Counted from the first letter of the stretch, positions 8,945 through 20,412 are shown. The stretch: DNA of 64,000 nucleotides from Streptomyces sp. NBC_01217 (GCF_035994185.1 NZ_CP108538.1:558001-622000); one strand, 5' to 3'. Translations and numbers: made by a program. Notes: generated from the letters alone by a model not told the origin.

Positions 8945-11203
8945 GTGACCGACGCGGATGGTGCGGAGTTCGGGTCGCGGCTGCGGCAGTTGCGGTTGGA
9001 TGCGTTGCTGACGATCGAAGCACTCGCGGAGGCGTCGGGGGTGAGTGTCCGCGGAATCGGGGATCTGGAACGGGGACGGCGGGCGACTCCCCAACGGGGA
9101 ACGGTTGCCGCACTCGCGGACGGACTGGGGCTGGGCGAGGCGGAGCGGGAGCGGCTCCTGGCCGCGGCCCGATCTGGCCGCAACCCACGCCGGCGTCCGG
9201 CGGGGCTCCGTTCCTTCCCGCGCGGCATCGACGATTTCACCGGCCGGGAGGCGGAACTGGCACAACTCACGGCACTGGCCGGGCAGGCGGCCGCCGGGCC
9301 GCCCGTGGTGGTGACCGTGTCCGGGCCGCCCGGGACGGGCAAGACCACCCTGGCACTGCAGGCCGCCCGCGAGCTGGCCGACCGCTTCCCCGACGGGCAG
9401 CTGGTGGTCGACCTGCGGGGCATGGACGACACGCCGCCCGGCCCCGCCGAGCTGATGCTCCGCGTACTGAAGGCGTTGGGGGTGGCTGACCGGGACCTGG
9501 CCAAGGCCGGTCCGCAGGGCCACCCGGAGCTGTACCGGCAGGTGCTGGCCGAACGACGCTGTCTGCTGGTGCTGGACAACGGGCGTGACGAGGCGCAGGT
9601 CCGCCCGCTCCTGCCGAGCGCGGGTGCGGCCATGGTGGTGATCACCAGCCGGAGGATGCTCACCGGCCTGGAGAGCGTCCACCGCCTGCCCCTCGGTGAA
9701 CTCGCCCCCGCCGACGCCGCCACCTTCCTGTCCGCCCTGGTCGGACGAGAACGTGCGGACGCCGACGCGACCGCGCTCGCCGAGGTCGCCGACCGGTGTG
9801 CGCACCTGCCACTGGCGCTGCGTGTGGCGGGCAACTGGCTGGCCACCCGCACCGGCTGGAGTGTGCGCCGCCTCGCCGACCGCCTCGCCCTCGAAGAACG
9901 CCGCCTGGACACTCTCACAGCCGGCGACCTGCATCTCTCGGCGGCCTTCGACCTGTCCTACCGTCAGCTCACCCCCACCGCCGCCCGCCTGTTCCGGCTC
10001 CTGGCCCTGGTCGACGGCACCGATGTCAGCGCCGCCGGCGCCGCCCAGCTCGCCGGGCAGCACCTCTTCGACACCGAGGACACCCTCGAGGAACTCGTCG
10101 AGACCGGCCTGCTCGGTACCGACCAGGACCGCTACCGCCTCCACGACCTGCTGCGCTTGTACGCCCGCAGCCGGCTGAAGGCCGAGGAGCCCGCCGACGA
10201 GCCGGAGAAGGCCCGTTCGGCACTGCGCCGCTGGCTGCTGGAGACCGCCGTCGTGGCCGGCCGCTGGTACGAACCCGACCACGGCGCCCCACCTGCCACT
10301 TGGCGGGGCACCGTCGACCTGTCCACGGCCGAGCACGCCCGCCAGTGGCTCCAGGCCGAGGGCGACAACTGGCTCGCCGCCCTGCGCGCGGCCGCCACCG
10401 CGGGCGACCACGCCACCGTCGTGGGGGTCGCCGAGGCGCTGCACTGGTTCTCCGACCAGTGGATCTTCTGGGGACACTGGCCCGAGGTCTGCCGCACCGC
10501 CGCACACTGCGCCCAGGCCCTCGGCGACCCCCGCCTCGAAGCCTTCCACCTCAACAACCATGCCTGGGCCCTGCTCGTCTGCGAAAGCCGCCCCCGCGAC
10601 AGCCTTGAGCGCTCCGCCCAGGCCCTCGCCGCCGCCCAGCGCGCCGAAGACCTCCCCCAGCAGGGCTGGGCTCACAGCTACCACGCCTGGGCCCTCGGCC
10701 TGCTCGGCGACCACACCGCGGCGGCACATCACAACCACGAGGCAGCCCGGCTCTTCGAAGCCGCCGGCGACCTCCACGGCACCCTCCACTCCTTGAGCAG
10801 TACAGCCCAGACCCTTCTCGTGGCGAGCCGGTACGAGGAATCCATCTCGGAGAACATCCGTGCCCTCACCTTCCTGGAGCAGGCCGGCGACCGTATCGAA
10901 CGGCACAGCGCCGACTTCAATCGTGCGAACCTGCAGACGTCCATAGGCCAAGCCCACATCTTCCTCGAGAACTGGTCCGAGGCCGCCGACCACCTGCGCA
11001 CCGCCGTGGACCTGTGCCGCACCTGCGGCCATCCGGGACTGGAGAGCCGCGCCCTGGCCCACCTCGGCAACGCCCTGCTGGCCGCAGGACACCGCGACGA
11101 GGCCCGGGACGCCTTCGCCCAATGCCTCGCTCTCGGCTCGGCAGCCAACCCCCAGCACGTCGCCACGGCCCGGGAGCGCCTCGCCGGCCTCGACACCCCG
11201 TGA
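8945..11203 (+). CDS. HTH/NB-ARC/TPR regulator (AfsR-like without SARP domain)
   Basis: A 752-residue STAND-type protein. An XRE-like helix-turn-helix spans about residues 10-65 (LRLDALLTIEALAEASGVS). NB-ARC follows with GPPGTGKTT at 127-135, Walker B LLVLDN at 207-212, a TSRR sensor at 235-238 and a HLPLAL box near 285. After a winged-helix segment, residues about 400-750 form TPR-like helical repeats. GTG at 8945 was chosen; the nearby GTG at 8935 is out of frame. Family members are ATP-dependent regulators of secondary metabolism or development in Streptomyces. It stands alone, so the target is unknown. Confidence 0.9.
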   Translation: MTDADGAEFGSRLRQLRLDALLTIEALAEASGVSVRGIGDLERGRRATPQRGTVAALADGLGLGEAERERLLAAARSGRNPRRRPAGLRSFPRGIDDFTGREAELAQLTALAGQAAAGPPVVVTVSGPPGTGKTTLALQAARELADRFPDGQLVVDLRGMDDTPPGPAELMLRVLKALGVADRDLAKAGPQGHPELYRQVLAERRCLLVLDNGRDEAQVRPLLPSAGAAMVVITSRRMLTGLESVHRLPLGELAPADAATFLSALVGRERADADATALAEVADRCAHLPLALRVAGNWLATRTGWSVRRLADRLALEERRLDTLTAGDLHLSAAFDLSYRQLTPTAARLFRLLALVDGTDVSAAGAAQLAGQHLFDTEDTLEELVETGLLGTDQDRYRLHDLLRLYARSRLKAEEPADEPEKARSALRRWLLETAVVAGRWYEPDHGAPPATWRGTVDLSTAEHARQWLQAEGDNWLAALRAAATAGDHATVVGVAEALHWFSDQWIFWGHWPEVCRTAAHCAQALGDPRLEAFHLNNHAWALLVCESRPRDSLERSAQALAAAQRAEDLPQQGWAHSYHAWALGLLGDHTAAAHHNHEAARLFEAAGDLHGTLHSLSSTAQTLLVASRYEESISENIRALTFLEQAGDRIERHSADFNRANLQTSIGQAHIFLENWSEAADHLRTAVDLCRTCGHPGLESRALAHLGNALLAAGHRDEARDAFAQCLALGSAANPQHVATARERLAGLDTP

Positions 11204-11318
11204 ACCGCCGACGCCCCTCGACGAACCGCACCCGCCCAGCACCCCGCGCATCACGACGTATCCCGGGGGGCGGCGCTCAGGTCGTCTCCCTCGTACGCCT
11301 GTTGCACGCCGGGCGAGC

Positions 11319-13291
<1,973 letters not shown>

Positions 13292-13295
13292 CTAG

Positions 13296-13952
13296 GAGGG
13301 GCTCCCATCGCCACTGTCCCCGTGGCGCACCGTCTCTTGCCGACGAGTGCTCCCCGGCACCGATTGCCCCCATGAACCGGACTCACGGGCGAAAACACCG
13401 AGTTGGGCGCGGGCAGACCAGAAGCAGGTCACCGACAGCAAAGTGCTGTGCCCAATCGCCCATAGCGTGCTGTCCGAGCCTACGGCTCCCGATCCGGACG
13501 GCCACGTGCCCAGGTCCGGCCTGCCCAAACCTGCCACACAGGAGACAGGCAGCCATGCCCGATCACCTCACCACTCCGGTCATGGCCGTATTGGAGAAGG
13601 CCGCCGCGGACTGCGCCTCTTCGGCGGCCTGGACAACAGCACCTCGGGGAGCTCGTCCACGCAGACGTACTCGTTGCTCGATGTCTCGAAGGACGGCAAG
13701 ACAGTGATCTGTGCCCAGCAGCGGTACCTGAGCGACAATCGCGCCGAACCGCGAGCGGCTTGCGTGCCCACCCACCGCCGGAGGGTGGGGGTGAGGACCT
13801 CGATGCGGGTGCTGACGTCGCGCATCGTCTCCAGGGTCAAATGGTGGCGGGTCCATGAGTGCCCGGCCGGAGCCCGTCCGCTCATCCGGGGTGAACGGCA
13901 CCTGCGCGCTACCCCGGTCGGCCCCCTGAGGACCGACCGGCGCTCGTCGGGG
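13296..13952. other. 657-bp region without a confident gene
   Basis: Between the IS and the DUF427 gene. One short frame starts at ATG 13555 behind AGGAGACAGG (MPDHLTTPVMAVLEKAAAD...), but it soon becomes Arg-rich and stops at 13707. Another frame there reads STQTYSLLDVSKDGKTVI, which looks protein-like. The two may be pieces of one frameshifted gene, but no family could be named. Confidence 0.4.
13767..13789. terminator. GC-rich hairpin downstream of the DUF427 gene
   Basis: CCCACCC (13767-13773) and GGGTGGG (13783-13789) form a perfect 7-bp stem with a 9-base loop, about 165 bp beyond the DUF427 stop on that gene's strand. It is a plausible terminator, without a U-tract. Confidence 0.4.
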
Positions 13953-14814
13953 TCAGTGGGCCCTGACCTCGTCGACGTCCAGGCCGCGGTCGATGCCGTG
14001 GGGGACAACGTTCTGTCCGGGCTGTATGTGCAGGCGCTCCCCGTCGAGATGGACCTCGACCTTTTCCGCTTCGAACGACACCATGTCGGTGATCCGGTCG
14101 ACCTCCCGGTAGGCGTTGCGGTACGACCAGGCTGCGCGGTGCACGTCGCCGATGTCGTAGTAGTCGCACAGGCCCTTGTAGGGACAGAAGCTCCGGCCTT
14201 CGACGGGGCGTAGCCGGGTCTCGTCGACGGCGGCACGCGGGACGTACCAGCGGGGGGCGAATCCGGACTCGAAGAGCACGACGGGGTACTCGGAGCGGGC
14301 GATCACGGTGTTGCCGAGGCGGACTTCCAGGGTGCGGGAGGTGTTTCGGATGTCGATGCGGTGGTAGGGGTCCGCGGCGTGTCCGAGGATGCGTTCGTCC
14401 TCTTCGTAGAAGGCGTCCATAGCGCGCCACGCGAAGGCGACGCGGTCCCGGAGTTCGGCGGCGTGCCCGGGCGGTGCGGTGAATTCCCAGGCGGCGCGTT
14501 CGGTGGTCCGGTCGCCGGCATGCACCGCGTACCAGGCGAAGTCGCCGAGGTCCTTGTGTTGGGTGACCTTGTCACTCGCGACCAGGGCCTGCTCGTCGAC
14601 GTCCTCGCGGGGGAAGTTAGGCGACGGGGTAGCGGCCCGGCTCGTGCAGCAGGATGACGTTCTCGCTGTCAGCGATCCAGGTGTCGTTGAACTCCACTCG
14701 CATGCGGCGGCGCAGTCGCTCGGCGAACAGGAGGCGCTCGGGCAGGGGTTCGGGGGTGAGGAAGTGTCCGATCGCGCCGGCGGAGAGGGGGCCTTGCTGC
14801 CAGGACAGCCCCAT
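13953..14814 (-). pseudogene. DUF427 protein, broken by a single-base insertion
   Basis: From ATG at 14812-14814 the frame gives MGLSWQQGPLSAGAIGHFL, RMRVEFNDTWIADSENV and LLHEPGRYPVA, the standard DUF427 opening, and then hits TAA at 14617-14619. Removing one A there restores YFPREDVDEQALVASDK and the remaining domain: AFYEEDERILGHAADPYHRID, APRWYVPRA, VEGRSFCPYKGLCDYYDIGD and PHGIDRGLDVDEV. With that correction the protein would be about 286 residues, the normal tandem-DUF427 length. So it is either a recent pseudogene or a sequencing error. The molecular function of DUF427 is not established. Confidence 0.85.
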
Positions 14815-14947
14815 GGCGGGTTCCTTGCGGTACGGGGTGGTTGTTGTCGACGATCGGGGCGTGCAGGAGCACGTTCGGCCGGGCAGCCGTGCTGGACGGC
14901 GTTGCGTGTGGTCCGCGGCTGCCGCCGCCTCCTCGGCCCCCTGCGCG

Positions 14948-15817
14948 TCAGGCGAGGACGCGGGCGAGAAAGCCGCGGATGTGCTCGGTGATCGTCTCCA
15001 GGTGGCTTTCCAGGGCGAAGTGCCCGGACTCGAGCAGGTGGATCTCGGCATCGGGCAGGTCCTGGCTGAACGCCCTGGCGCCGTCGGGGCCGAAGATCTC
15101 GTCGTTGGCGCCCCAGACCGCCAGCAGCGGGACCTGGGTGTCGCGGAAGTACTGGTGGACCTGCGGGTAGAGGTCCACGTTGGTGGGGTAGTCGCGAAAG
15201 AGCTTGAGCTGGATCGCGTCGTTGCCGGGCCTGTCCAGCAGCGCCTGGTCGTGGACCCAGTTGTCGGGGCTGACCAGGCTCGGGTCGGCGACTCCGTTCA
15301 GGTACTGCCAGCGGGTGACTTCAAGGGTCAGGGCGCCGCGCATGGGCGCTTCGGTGTCCGGTCCCGGGGCCTTGGCGTAGGCGAAGGCGCCGTCCCAGAA
15401 GGGCTTGACGAAGCCCTCTTCGTAAGCGTTGCCGTTCTGAGTGATGATCGCGGTGACGCGGTCCGGGGCCTGGAGGGCGAGCCGCCAGCCTATGGGGGCG
15501 CCGTAGTCCTGTACGTACATCGCGAACCGGTCGATGCCCAGGTGCTGGAGCAGGCCGGAGGTGACCTCGGTGAAGGCGTCGAAGGTATACGGGAAGTCTT
15601 GCAGGGTGGGCATCGCCGACTGGCCGAACCCGATGTGATCGGGAGCGATCACGTGGTAGCGGTCGGCGAGCGCCGGGATCAGATGGCGGAACATGTGCGA
15701 GCTGGTCGGGAAGCCGTGGAGGAGGACTACGGCGGGCGCCTTCGGATCGCCGGCTTCCCGGTAGAAGACCTCGAGACCGTTGACGGTGGCGGTGCGGTGG
15801 TGGACTACGGAAGCCAT
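14948..15817 (-). CDS. Alpha/beta hydrolase, epoxide hydrolase/haloalkane dehalogenase-like
   Basis: A 289-residue hydrolase whose nucleophile is Asp, not Ser: VQDYG with D104 in the elbow position, after HGFPTSS at 34-40 and PDHIGFGQS. The acid lies near VWGANDEIFG and the base His in ESGHFALESH. An Asp nucleophile followed by aromatic-Gly is typical of epoxide hydrolases and dehalogenases. ATG at 15815-15817. Its upstream region faces the CGNR gene and shares a 29-bp box with that gene's promoter region, suggesting the CGNR protein controls it. Confidence 0.9.
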   Translation of the reverse strand: MASVVHHRTATVNGLEVFYREAGDPKAPAVVLLHGFPTSSHMFRHLIPALADRYHVIAPDHIGFGQSAMPTLQDFPYTFDAFTEVTSGLLQHLGIDRFAMYVQDYGAPIGWRLALQAPDRVTAIITQNGNAYEEGFVKPFWDGAFAYAKAPGPDTEAPMRGALTLEVTRWQYLNGVADPSLVSPDNWVHDQALLDRPGNDAIQLKLFRDYPTNVDLYPQVHQYFRDTQVPLLAVWGANDEIFGPDGARAFSQDLPDAEIHLLESGHFALESHLETITEHIRGFLARVLA

Positions 15818-15875
15818 GCCCCTAACCCTTCTGTTGAGCTTTAGTGGTTACATATTCAGTCGAGCACGCTCGATC

Positions 15876-16220
15876 TAACCTGTCAAGATACTTTTAGCGG
15901 TTAGTTCACTTCTCCGGTCAGGGGCATCACTGCACCCCGGCGGCACCACGTCGACCCGCCTCAAGCCTCCGTCCGCGAACGGTCACCAGCCAGCGCAGCC
16001 GCACACCGCCAGACGCAGGAGACAGAACCGTTCCTCGCGCGCCGCATCGAGTGCCTGCGTGGGCACCCCGACGCCGCAAGCACCGCAGCGGTGACCAGTA
16101 GGGCTTTGCCAGTGGCGTCGCGGGGCCACCACGGGGCGGACCAAACTAACCGATCAAAATCATTTCTCTAGTTAAGGCGATCGGTTTCATGTAACCTGCC
16201 AAGCAAAGCGATCCGGTTAG
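15876..16220. promoter_or_regulatory. Paired 29-bp boxes between the hydrolase and CGNR genes
   Basis: 15876-15904 and 16192-16220 both read TAACCTG(T/C)CAAG, then 10 or 11 variable bases, then CGGTTAG. The outer TAACC/GGTTA half-sites are inverted with the same spacing in both. A separate perfect palindrome TCGAGC-AC-GCTCGA lies at 15860-15873. Further GGTTA-like elements include AACCGATC/GATCGGTT inverted around 16148-16185. The rest of the 350-bp gap holds no gene. Likely operators for the CGNR regulator. Confidence 0.55.
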
Positions 16221-16229
16221 GAAGTGGCA

Positions 16230-16745
16230 ATGGTGGCCGACCGAGAGCAGCAGGACGCACTGCTGGAGCTCCTCAACACCACGCCGGTCGTCAACGGGGT
16301 GATCCAGGACCAGTTGGCAGACCCGGACGCGGCCACGACCTGGCAGCAGGCGCACGGCGGCAACGGCAGCACAGAGGAGCGCCGACACCTCCTGCAGGCG
16401 CGCGATGCCCTGCATGGCGTGGTGCGCGGCAGCCGGCCGACTGTGTCGCTGGCCCCGCTCCTCAAGGGCGTCGTCTCCCGCCCGCGCCTCTCCCCTGCGG
16501 GAGTGTCCTGGGATCTGGACGCCCCTGCGGAGCGCCGGATGGCGGTAGAGGCGGTCATGGCGTGGAGCGCGCTGCAGGAGACGATGCCTGGCCGGCTGCG
16601 GCCGTGCGCCAACCCGGAGTGCCGCCGGTTCCTCCTCGACCGCAGTAAGACCAACAAGGCCCGCTGGTGTTCCATGGCCGTCTGCGGCAACAGAATGAAG
16701 GCCAGGCGCCACTACCAGCGCACCCGTGATGCCGCGGCCGAGTAA
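16230..16745 (+). CDS. CGNR zinc-finger (ABATE-type) regulator
   Basis: A 171-residue protein. The N-terminal ABATE-like helical half probably binds a ligand. The C-terminal CGNR finger reads RLRPCANPECRRF, then KARWCSMAVCGNRMKARRHY: a Cys-x4-Cys pair, a second Cys-x4-Cys pair and the eponymous CGNR. ATG at 16230 is preceded by AGGA seven bases upstream; GTG at 16224 is an alternative. The family is annotated as stress-linked transcription regulators with few characterised members. Divergent to the epoxide-hydrolase-like gene with shared boxes, it probably regulates both. Confidence 0.88.
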   Translation: MVADREQQDALLELLNTTPVVNGVIQDQLADPDAATTWQQAHGGNGSTEERRHLLQARDALHGVVRGSRPTVSLAPLLKGVVSRPRLSPAGVSWDLDAPAERRMAVEAVMAWSALQETMPGRLRPCANPECRRFLLDRSKTNKARWCSMAVCGNRMKARRHYQRTRDAAAE

Positions 16746-16765
16746 TGCCTCCGGCAGTCCTCAGC

Positions 16766-16990
16766 TCACGAGCGACGAAAACCGTGCTCCTGCAGTGTCC
16801 GCGCGTTGCCGTCGGGGTCGGCGAGCTCGGCGAAGCTCGCGTAGTCGCGGCGCGCCGGCTCGGCCCGCGCAGCTTCGAAGTCGGGGACCGCCAGGTACGG
16901 GCCCCTGCGCCGAGCCGTGATCGGCATCGCTGAGACCGGCTCCGATCTGCACCGAGCACGCGGAGCCCGTTCGAAGAATCTCAGCGAATG
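16766..16990 (-). pseudogene. VOC (glyoxalase-like) protein remnant
   Basis: The minus strand reads GPYLAVPDFEAARAEPARRDYASFAELADPDGNARTLQEHG, the end of a VOC-fold protein in which the usual 15-20 residues between the AARAE helix and the SFAELADPDGN strand are missing. No start or N-terminal repeat could be found. This looks like an internally deleted remnant, though a short tail of a different frame upstream cannot be excluded. Confidence 0.5.
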
Positions 16991-17110
16991 CACCGAACGA
17001 TTCGTGATCACCGAATCGCGGCGGCACCGGCACAAGAACTAGTATCGGCCCCGGCGCACAGATCACAGCGCCGTGAGGGGCTGCCCCGGCCACCCCGCAG
17101 GAGGTCCGCA

Positions 17111-18871
17111 ATGGCGACACTGCTGTCCGTCAACGTAGGAATGCCCAAGGACCTCTCCTGGCAGGGAAGGACCGTACACACCGGAGCCTGGAAGTCCCCC
17201 GTGCACGGCCCCCGGTTGGTGCGGCGGCTGAACATCGACGGAGACGGCCAGGGTGACCTGGACGGTCACGGCGGCGAAATTCGTGCCGTCCTCGTCTACC
17301 AGTTGCAGTCCTACCAGTACTGGCAAAAGCAACTCGGTCGCGACGACCTGACCTTCGGGATCTTCGGGGAGAACTTCACCGTCGACGGCATGCCCGACGA
17401 CAACGTGTGCATCGGCGACCGGTACCGCATCGGCGAAGCCGAATTCGAAGTCACCCAACCGCGCGTCACCTGCTACCGCGTCGGCATGCGCCTGGGCGAA
17501 CCCGCCATGGCCTCTCTCCTGGTCGCCCACCACCGTCCCGGCTTCTACCTGCGCGTCCTCGCCGAGGGACGTGTCCGGGCCGGCGACGAGATCACCCTGA
17601 CCCGCAAGGGCCCCGAAGAGCTCAGCGTCGCCGACACCGACGCGTTGCTCTACCTCCCCGACCGCGACCCTGCGAAGCTGCGCAAAGCACTGAATATCCC
17701 CGCCCTCAGCCCCGGATGGCAGCAGTCCTTCCGTGAACTCGCCGCCGCCCAGCAACCCCAACAGGAACCGGGATGGCCGGGGCTCACCAGCACCCAGCAG
17801 CGCGGAGAAGAGCCGGGATGGCCGGGCTTCAAGACCATGCGCGTCGCCCGCATCGCCCCCGAGACCCCGGCCGTCTCATCGATCTACCTCGACACCACCG
17901 ACAGCACACCACTGCCCGAGGCCCGCCCTGGCCAGTACCTCTCCATCCGCCTCGCCATCGGCGATGCCTCCCCCGCAGTGCGCAGCTACTCACTGTCCTC
18001 CGCGCCCACGGCCGGCACCTACCGCATCAGCGTCAAGCACGAGGCCCACGGGAAAGTCAGCAGCTACATCCATGCCACCCTCCGCCCCGGGGACCTCGTG
18101 GACATCGCCAGCCCCCGCGGAACGTTCGTACTCGAAGAAGGCACCCGCCCGATCGTTCTCGTCTCGGCAGGGATCGGTGCCACTCCCGTGCTCGCCATGC
18201 TCCACCAACTCGCCGGCACACGAGACCAACGCCCCATCTGGTGGATCCACACCGCCCACGACCGCGCCCACCACGCTTTCGCGGACGAGACCCATGTGCT
18301 CCTGGCGCAGCTCCCCAATGCCCACGAGTACATCTACTACACCGCCGAAGCCGCCCCACATCTCGACGAGCCCCACATCACCGAGGGGCGTCCAACGGCC
18401 CGATCACTCGCGGCCATGGGCATTCCCGACGACGCCGACGCCTACGTCTGCGGACCGCCCACCTTCATGGACAACCTCGGCGGTTACCTGCGCGACCAGG
18501 GTCTGCTCCCCGAGCGGATCCATATGGAACAGTTCAGCGCCCTCCCCGCCATCAACCCCGGCCTCACGCCCACGGCCACGATCCGGCCGCACCAACCGCC
18601 CGGTCCACCGGGCACCGGCCCCCTCATCACCTTCGCCCGCAGCGGCATCACCACCCCGTGGTCACCCGCTCACGCGTCGCTCCTCGAACTCGCCGAAGCC
18701 TGCGACGTCCCCACCCGCTGGTCCTGTCGCACCGGCGTCTGCCACACCTGCATCACCCACGTCGTGACAGGCGACATCACCTACAGCACCCGCCCTCTCG
18801 AACCCCCCGAGGCCGGCACCATCCTCGTCTGCTGCAGCAAACCGACCACCGAAGTCGTCCTCGACCTCTAG
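17111..18871 (+). CDS. MOSC - flavin reductase - [2Fe-2S] ferredoxin fusion protein
   Basis: A 586-residue three-part protein. Residues 1-165 are a MOSC domain (DGDGQGDLDGHGG, FGENFTV, conserved Cys C121 in QPRVTCYRVG), followed by the 3-alpha extension seen in YiiM. After a linker with a duplicated EPGWPG motif, residues about 240-470 are a ferredoxin-NADP-reductase-type FAD/NAD module (RSYS at 291-294, SAGIGATPVLAML, CGPPTFM). The C-terminus is a plant-type [2Fe-2S] ferredoxin with C539-x4-C544-x2-C547 and C575. Likely a self-sufficient electron chain from NAD(P)H to a molybdenum-cofactor-handling MOSC domain, perhaps reducing N-hydroxylated compounds. ATG at 17111 follows AGGAGG. Confidence 0.92.
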   Translation: MATLLSVNVGMPKDLSWQGRTVHTGAWKSPVHGPRLVRRLNIDGDGQGDLDGHGGEIRAVLVYQLQSYQYWQKQLGRDDLTFGIFGENFTVDGMPDDNVCIGDRYRIGEAEFEVTQPRVTCYRVGMRLGEPAMASLLVAHHRPGFYLRVLAEGRVRAGDEITLTRKGPEELSVADTDALLYLPDRDPAKLRKALNIPALSPGWQQSFRELAAAQQPQQEPGWPGLTSTQQRGEEPGWPGFKTMRVARIAPETPAVSSIYLDTTDSTPLPEARPGQYLSIRLAIGDASPAVRSYSLSSAPTAGTYRISVKHEAHGKVSSYIHATLRPGDLVDIASPRGTFVLEEGTRPIVLVSAGIGATPVLAMLHQLAGTRDQRPIWWIHTAHDRAHHAFADETHVLLAQLPNAHEYIYYTAEAAPHLDEPHITEGRPTARSLAAMGIPDDADAYVCGPPTFMDNLGGYLRDQGLLPERIHMEQFSALPAINPGLTPTATIRPHQPPGPPGTGPLITFARSGITTPWSPAHASLLELAEACDVPTRWSCRTGVCHTCITHVVTGDITYSTRPLEPPEAGTILVCCSKPTTEVVLDL

Positions 18872-18905
18872 TCGGCCGACAACTGCACTTCAAGCCCACG
18901 GTCGC

Positions 18906-19379
18906 TCAGGGGTGCATCCGCGCGCCCTTGAGGACCTTGTCCACCGCGTTGCGCGGCCCGTAAACGGCTACCCCCACCAGATCGAGCTGGTCCCTGCCCA
19001 CAGCCCGTACGGCCGCCCGGTTGTCCCGGTCGTTGCCCGTGTCGAACAGATCTGACGTGAACACAGCCCTCGGCAGCGAGCGGGACAGCGCACGACCGTG
19101 CGCGGCGGTCAGCACCTCCTTCGTCCCCTCGAAGACCAGCACGGGCTGGCGGAACATCGGCAGATACGCAGTGCCGTCGGCGTCCGAGTACGGTTCGCCG
19201 ATCACCTCGGGTGACGCCGTGCCGAGCCCGCTGACCAGGAACGCGGTCACATTCAGCCGCTGCCAGGACTCAAGATCCTCGCGCAGCAGGACGGCGATCT
19301 TGGTATCGAAGCGGACAGGCACGTTCTCATCCGCTGCATCGGTCTCAGCCCCGGCACCGGTCTCATTCTCGGTTCTCAT
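18906..19379 (-). CDS. DUF2000 domain-containing protein
   Basis: A 157-residue protein matching DUF2000: RFDTKIAVLLREDLESWQRL, VTAFLVSGLG, EVIGEPYSDADGT and YLPMFRQPVLVFEG. The fold resembles peptidyl-tRNA hydrolase II but no activity is established. ATG at 19377-19379. It is divergent from an AraC regulator, and the two possible ATGs share the sequence CATG, so the promoters must overlap the 5' ends. The AraC protein is the likely regulator. Confidence 0.85.
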   Translation of the reverse strand: MRTENETGAGAETDAADENVPVRFDTKIAVLLREDLESWQRLNVTAFLVSGLGTASPEVIGEPYSDADGTAYLPMFRQPVLVFEGTKEVLTAAHGRALSRSLPRAVFTSDLFDTGNDRDNRAAVRAVGRDQLDLVGVAVYGPRNAVDKVLKGARMHP

Positions 19380-19428
19380 GCCTCGAGACTCCGGGATGCA
19401 CGCCTTCTCCGTCTTGTACGTTCTTAGC

Positions 19429-20232
19429 GTGACGCCCCGGCAGGAGATCTCCGCTTGGCGCCCGCCGGTCGCGGGTGTCGTGGAGGTCTTCCATGCACAT
19501 TTCACCGAGCACGCGTACCCCATGCACGTCCACGACGCCTGGACTTTGCTGATCGTCGACGACGGCGCGGTCCGTTACGATCTGGACCGTCACGAGCGCG
19601 GCACCCCGAGAGACACCGTGAGCCTGCTCCCGCCGCAGGTCCCGCACAACGGCTCGCCTGCCACTTCTCGCGGCTTCCAAAAGCGCGTGCTCTACCTCGA
19701 CATGACACAGCTGGACGAGAGCTTCATCGGGGCGGCGGTGGACAACCCGGACCTCGCCGAGCCGGTTCTGCGCAGACGAGTCGGACAGTTGCACACAGCC
19801 CTCGCGAACCCGGGAGACGAGTTCGAGGCGGAAAGCCGTCTGGCCTTCATCAGCGAGCGCCTGCGCGAGCATCTGCGTCCCGGGCCGCCCTCCGGCAGCG
19901 CCGGGCCCGACCGCGGCATCGCCCAGAGCCTGCGCGACCTCCTCGACGAGCGCCTGCTTGAAGGCATCGCCCTGGACGAGGCCGCGCGCCTGGTCCACGC
20001 CCACCCTACGCACCTCGTACGTGCCTTCAGCGGCGCTTTCGGCATCGCCCCGCACCAGTACATGATGTCCCGCCGCGTCGACCTGGCCCGCCGTCTGCTG
20101 CTCGACGGCCAGCCGCCGGGCGAGGTGGCGACCGCCGCCGGCTTCTACGACCAGTCCCACCTCACCAGGCACTTCAAGCGGGTCGTGGGCATCACCCCGG
20201 GGCGGTACGCCCGTACCGGCACCCCCGGCTGA
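19429..20232 (+). CDS. AraC family transcriptional regulator
   Basis: The N-terminal half is an AraC_binding cupin (HAHFTEHAYPMHVHDAWTLL, RYDLDRHERG, LLPPQVPHNG); the C-terminal about 100 residues form the double helix-turn-helix (GIALDEAARLVHAHPTHLVRAF and GEVATAAGFYDQSHLTRHFKRVVGITPGRY). Start is uncertain: GTG at 19429 gives the usual length (267 aa), while ATG at 19378 or 19396 would overlap or nearly touch the divergent DUF2000 gene; none has a clear ribosome site, so leaderless translation from 19429 is possible. Confidence 0.88.
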   Translation: MTPRQEISAWRPPVAGVVEVFHAHFTEHAYPMHVHDAWTLLIVDDGAVRYDLDRHERGTPRDTVSLLPPQVPHNGSPATSRGFQKRVLYLDMTQLDESFIGAAVDNPDLAEPVLRRRVGQLHTALANPGDEFEAESRLAFISERLREHLRPGPPSGSAGPDRGIAQSLRDLLDERLLEGIALDEAARLVHAHPTHLVRAFSGAFGIAPHQYMMSRRVDLARRLLLDGQPPGEVATAAGFYDQSHLTRHFKRVVGITPGRYARTGTPG

Positions 20233-20412
20233 TCACAGGCCGCCCGCGCCGGCTGCAGCGCAAGAACGGCCCGACGAGCCAGTAGCGGCTCCACGCGGCC
20301 ATGAATCGCGGTGCGACGGCATGTGCGAGACCCTGGGCATGCGGGAACGCGCCCGGCAGGGGTGGCGCATGTCCAGCGTGAAACCCGTACCCAGCGAGGA
20401 AGGCGGGCTGTG

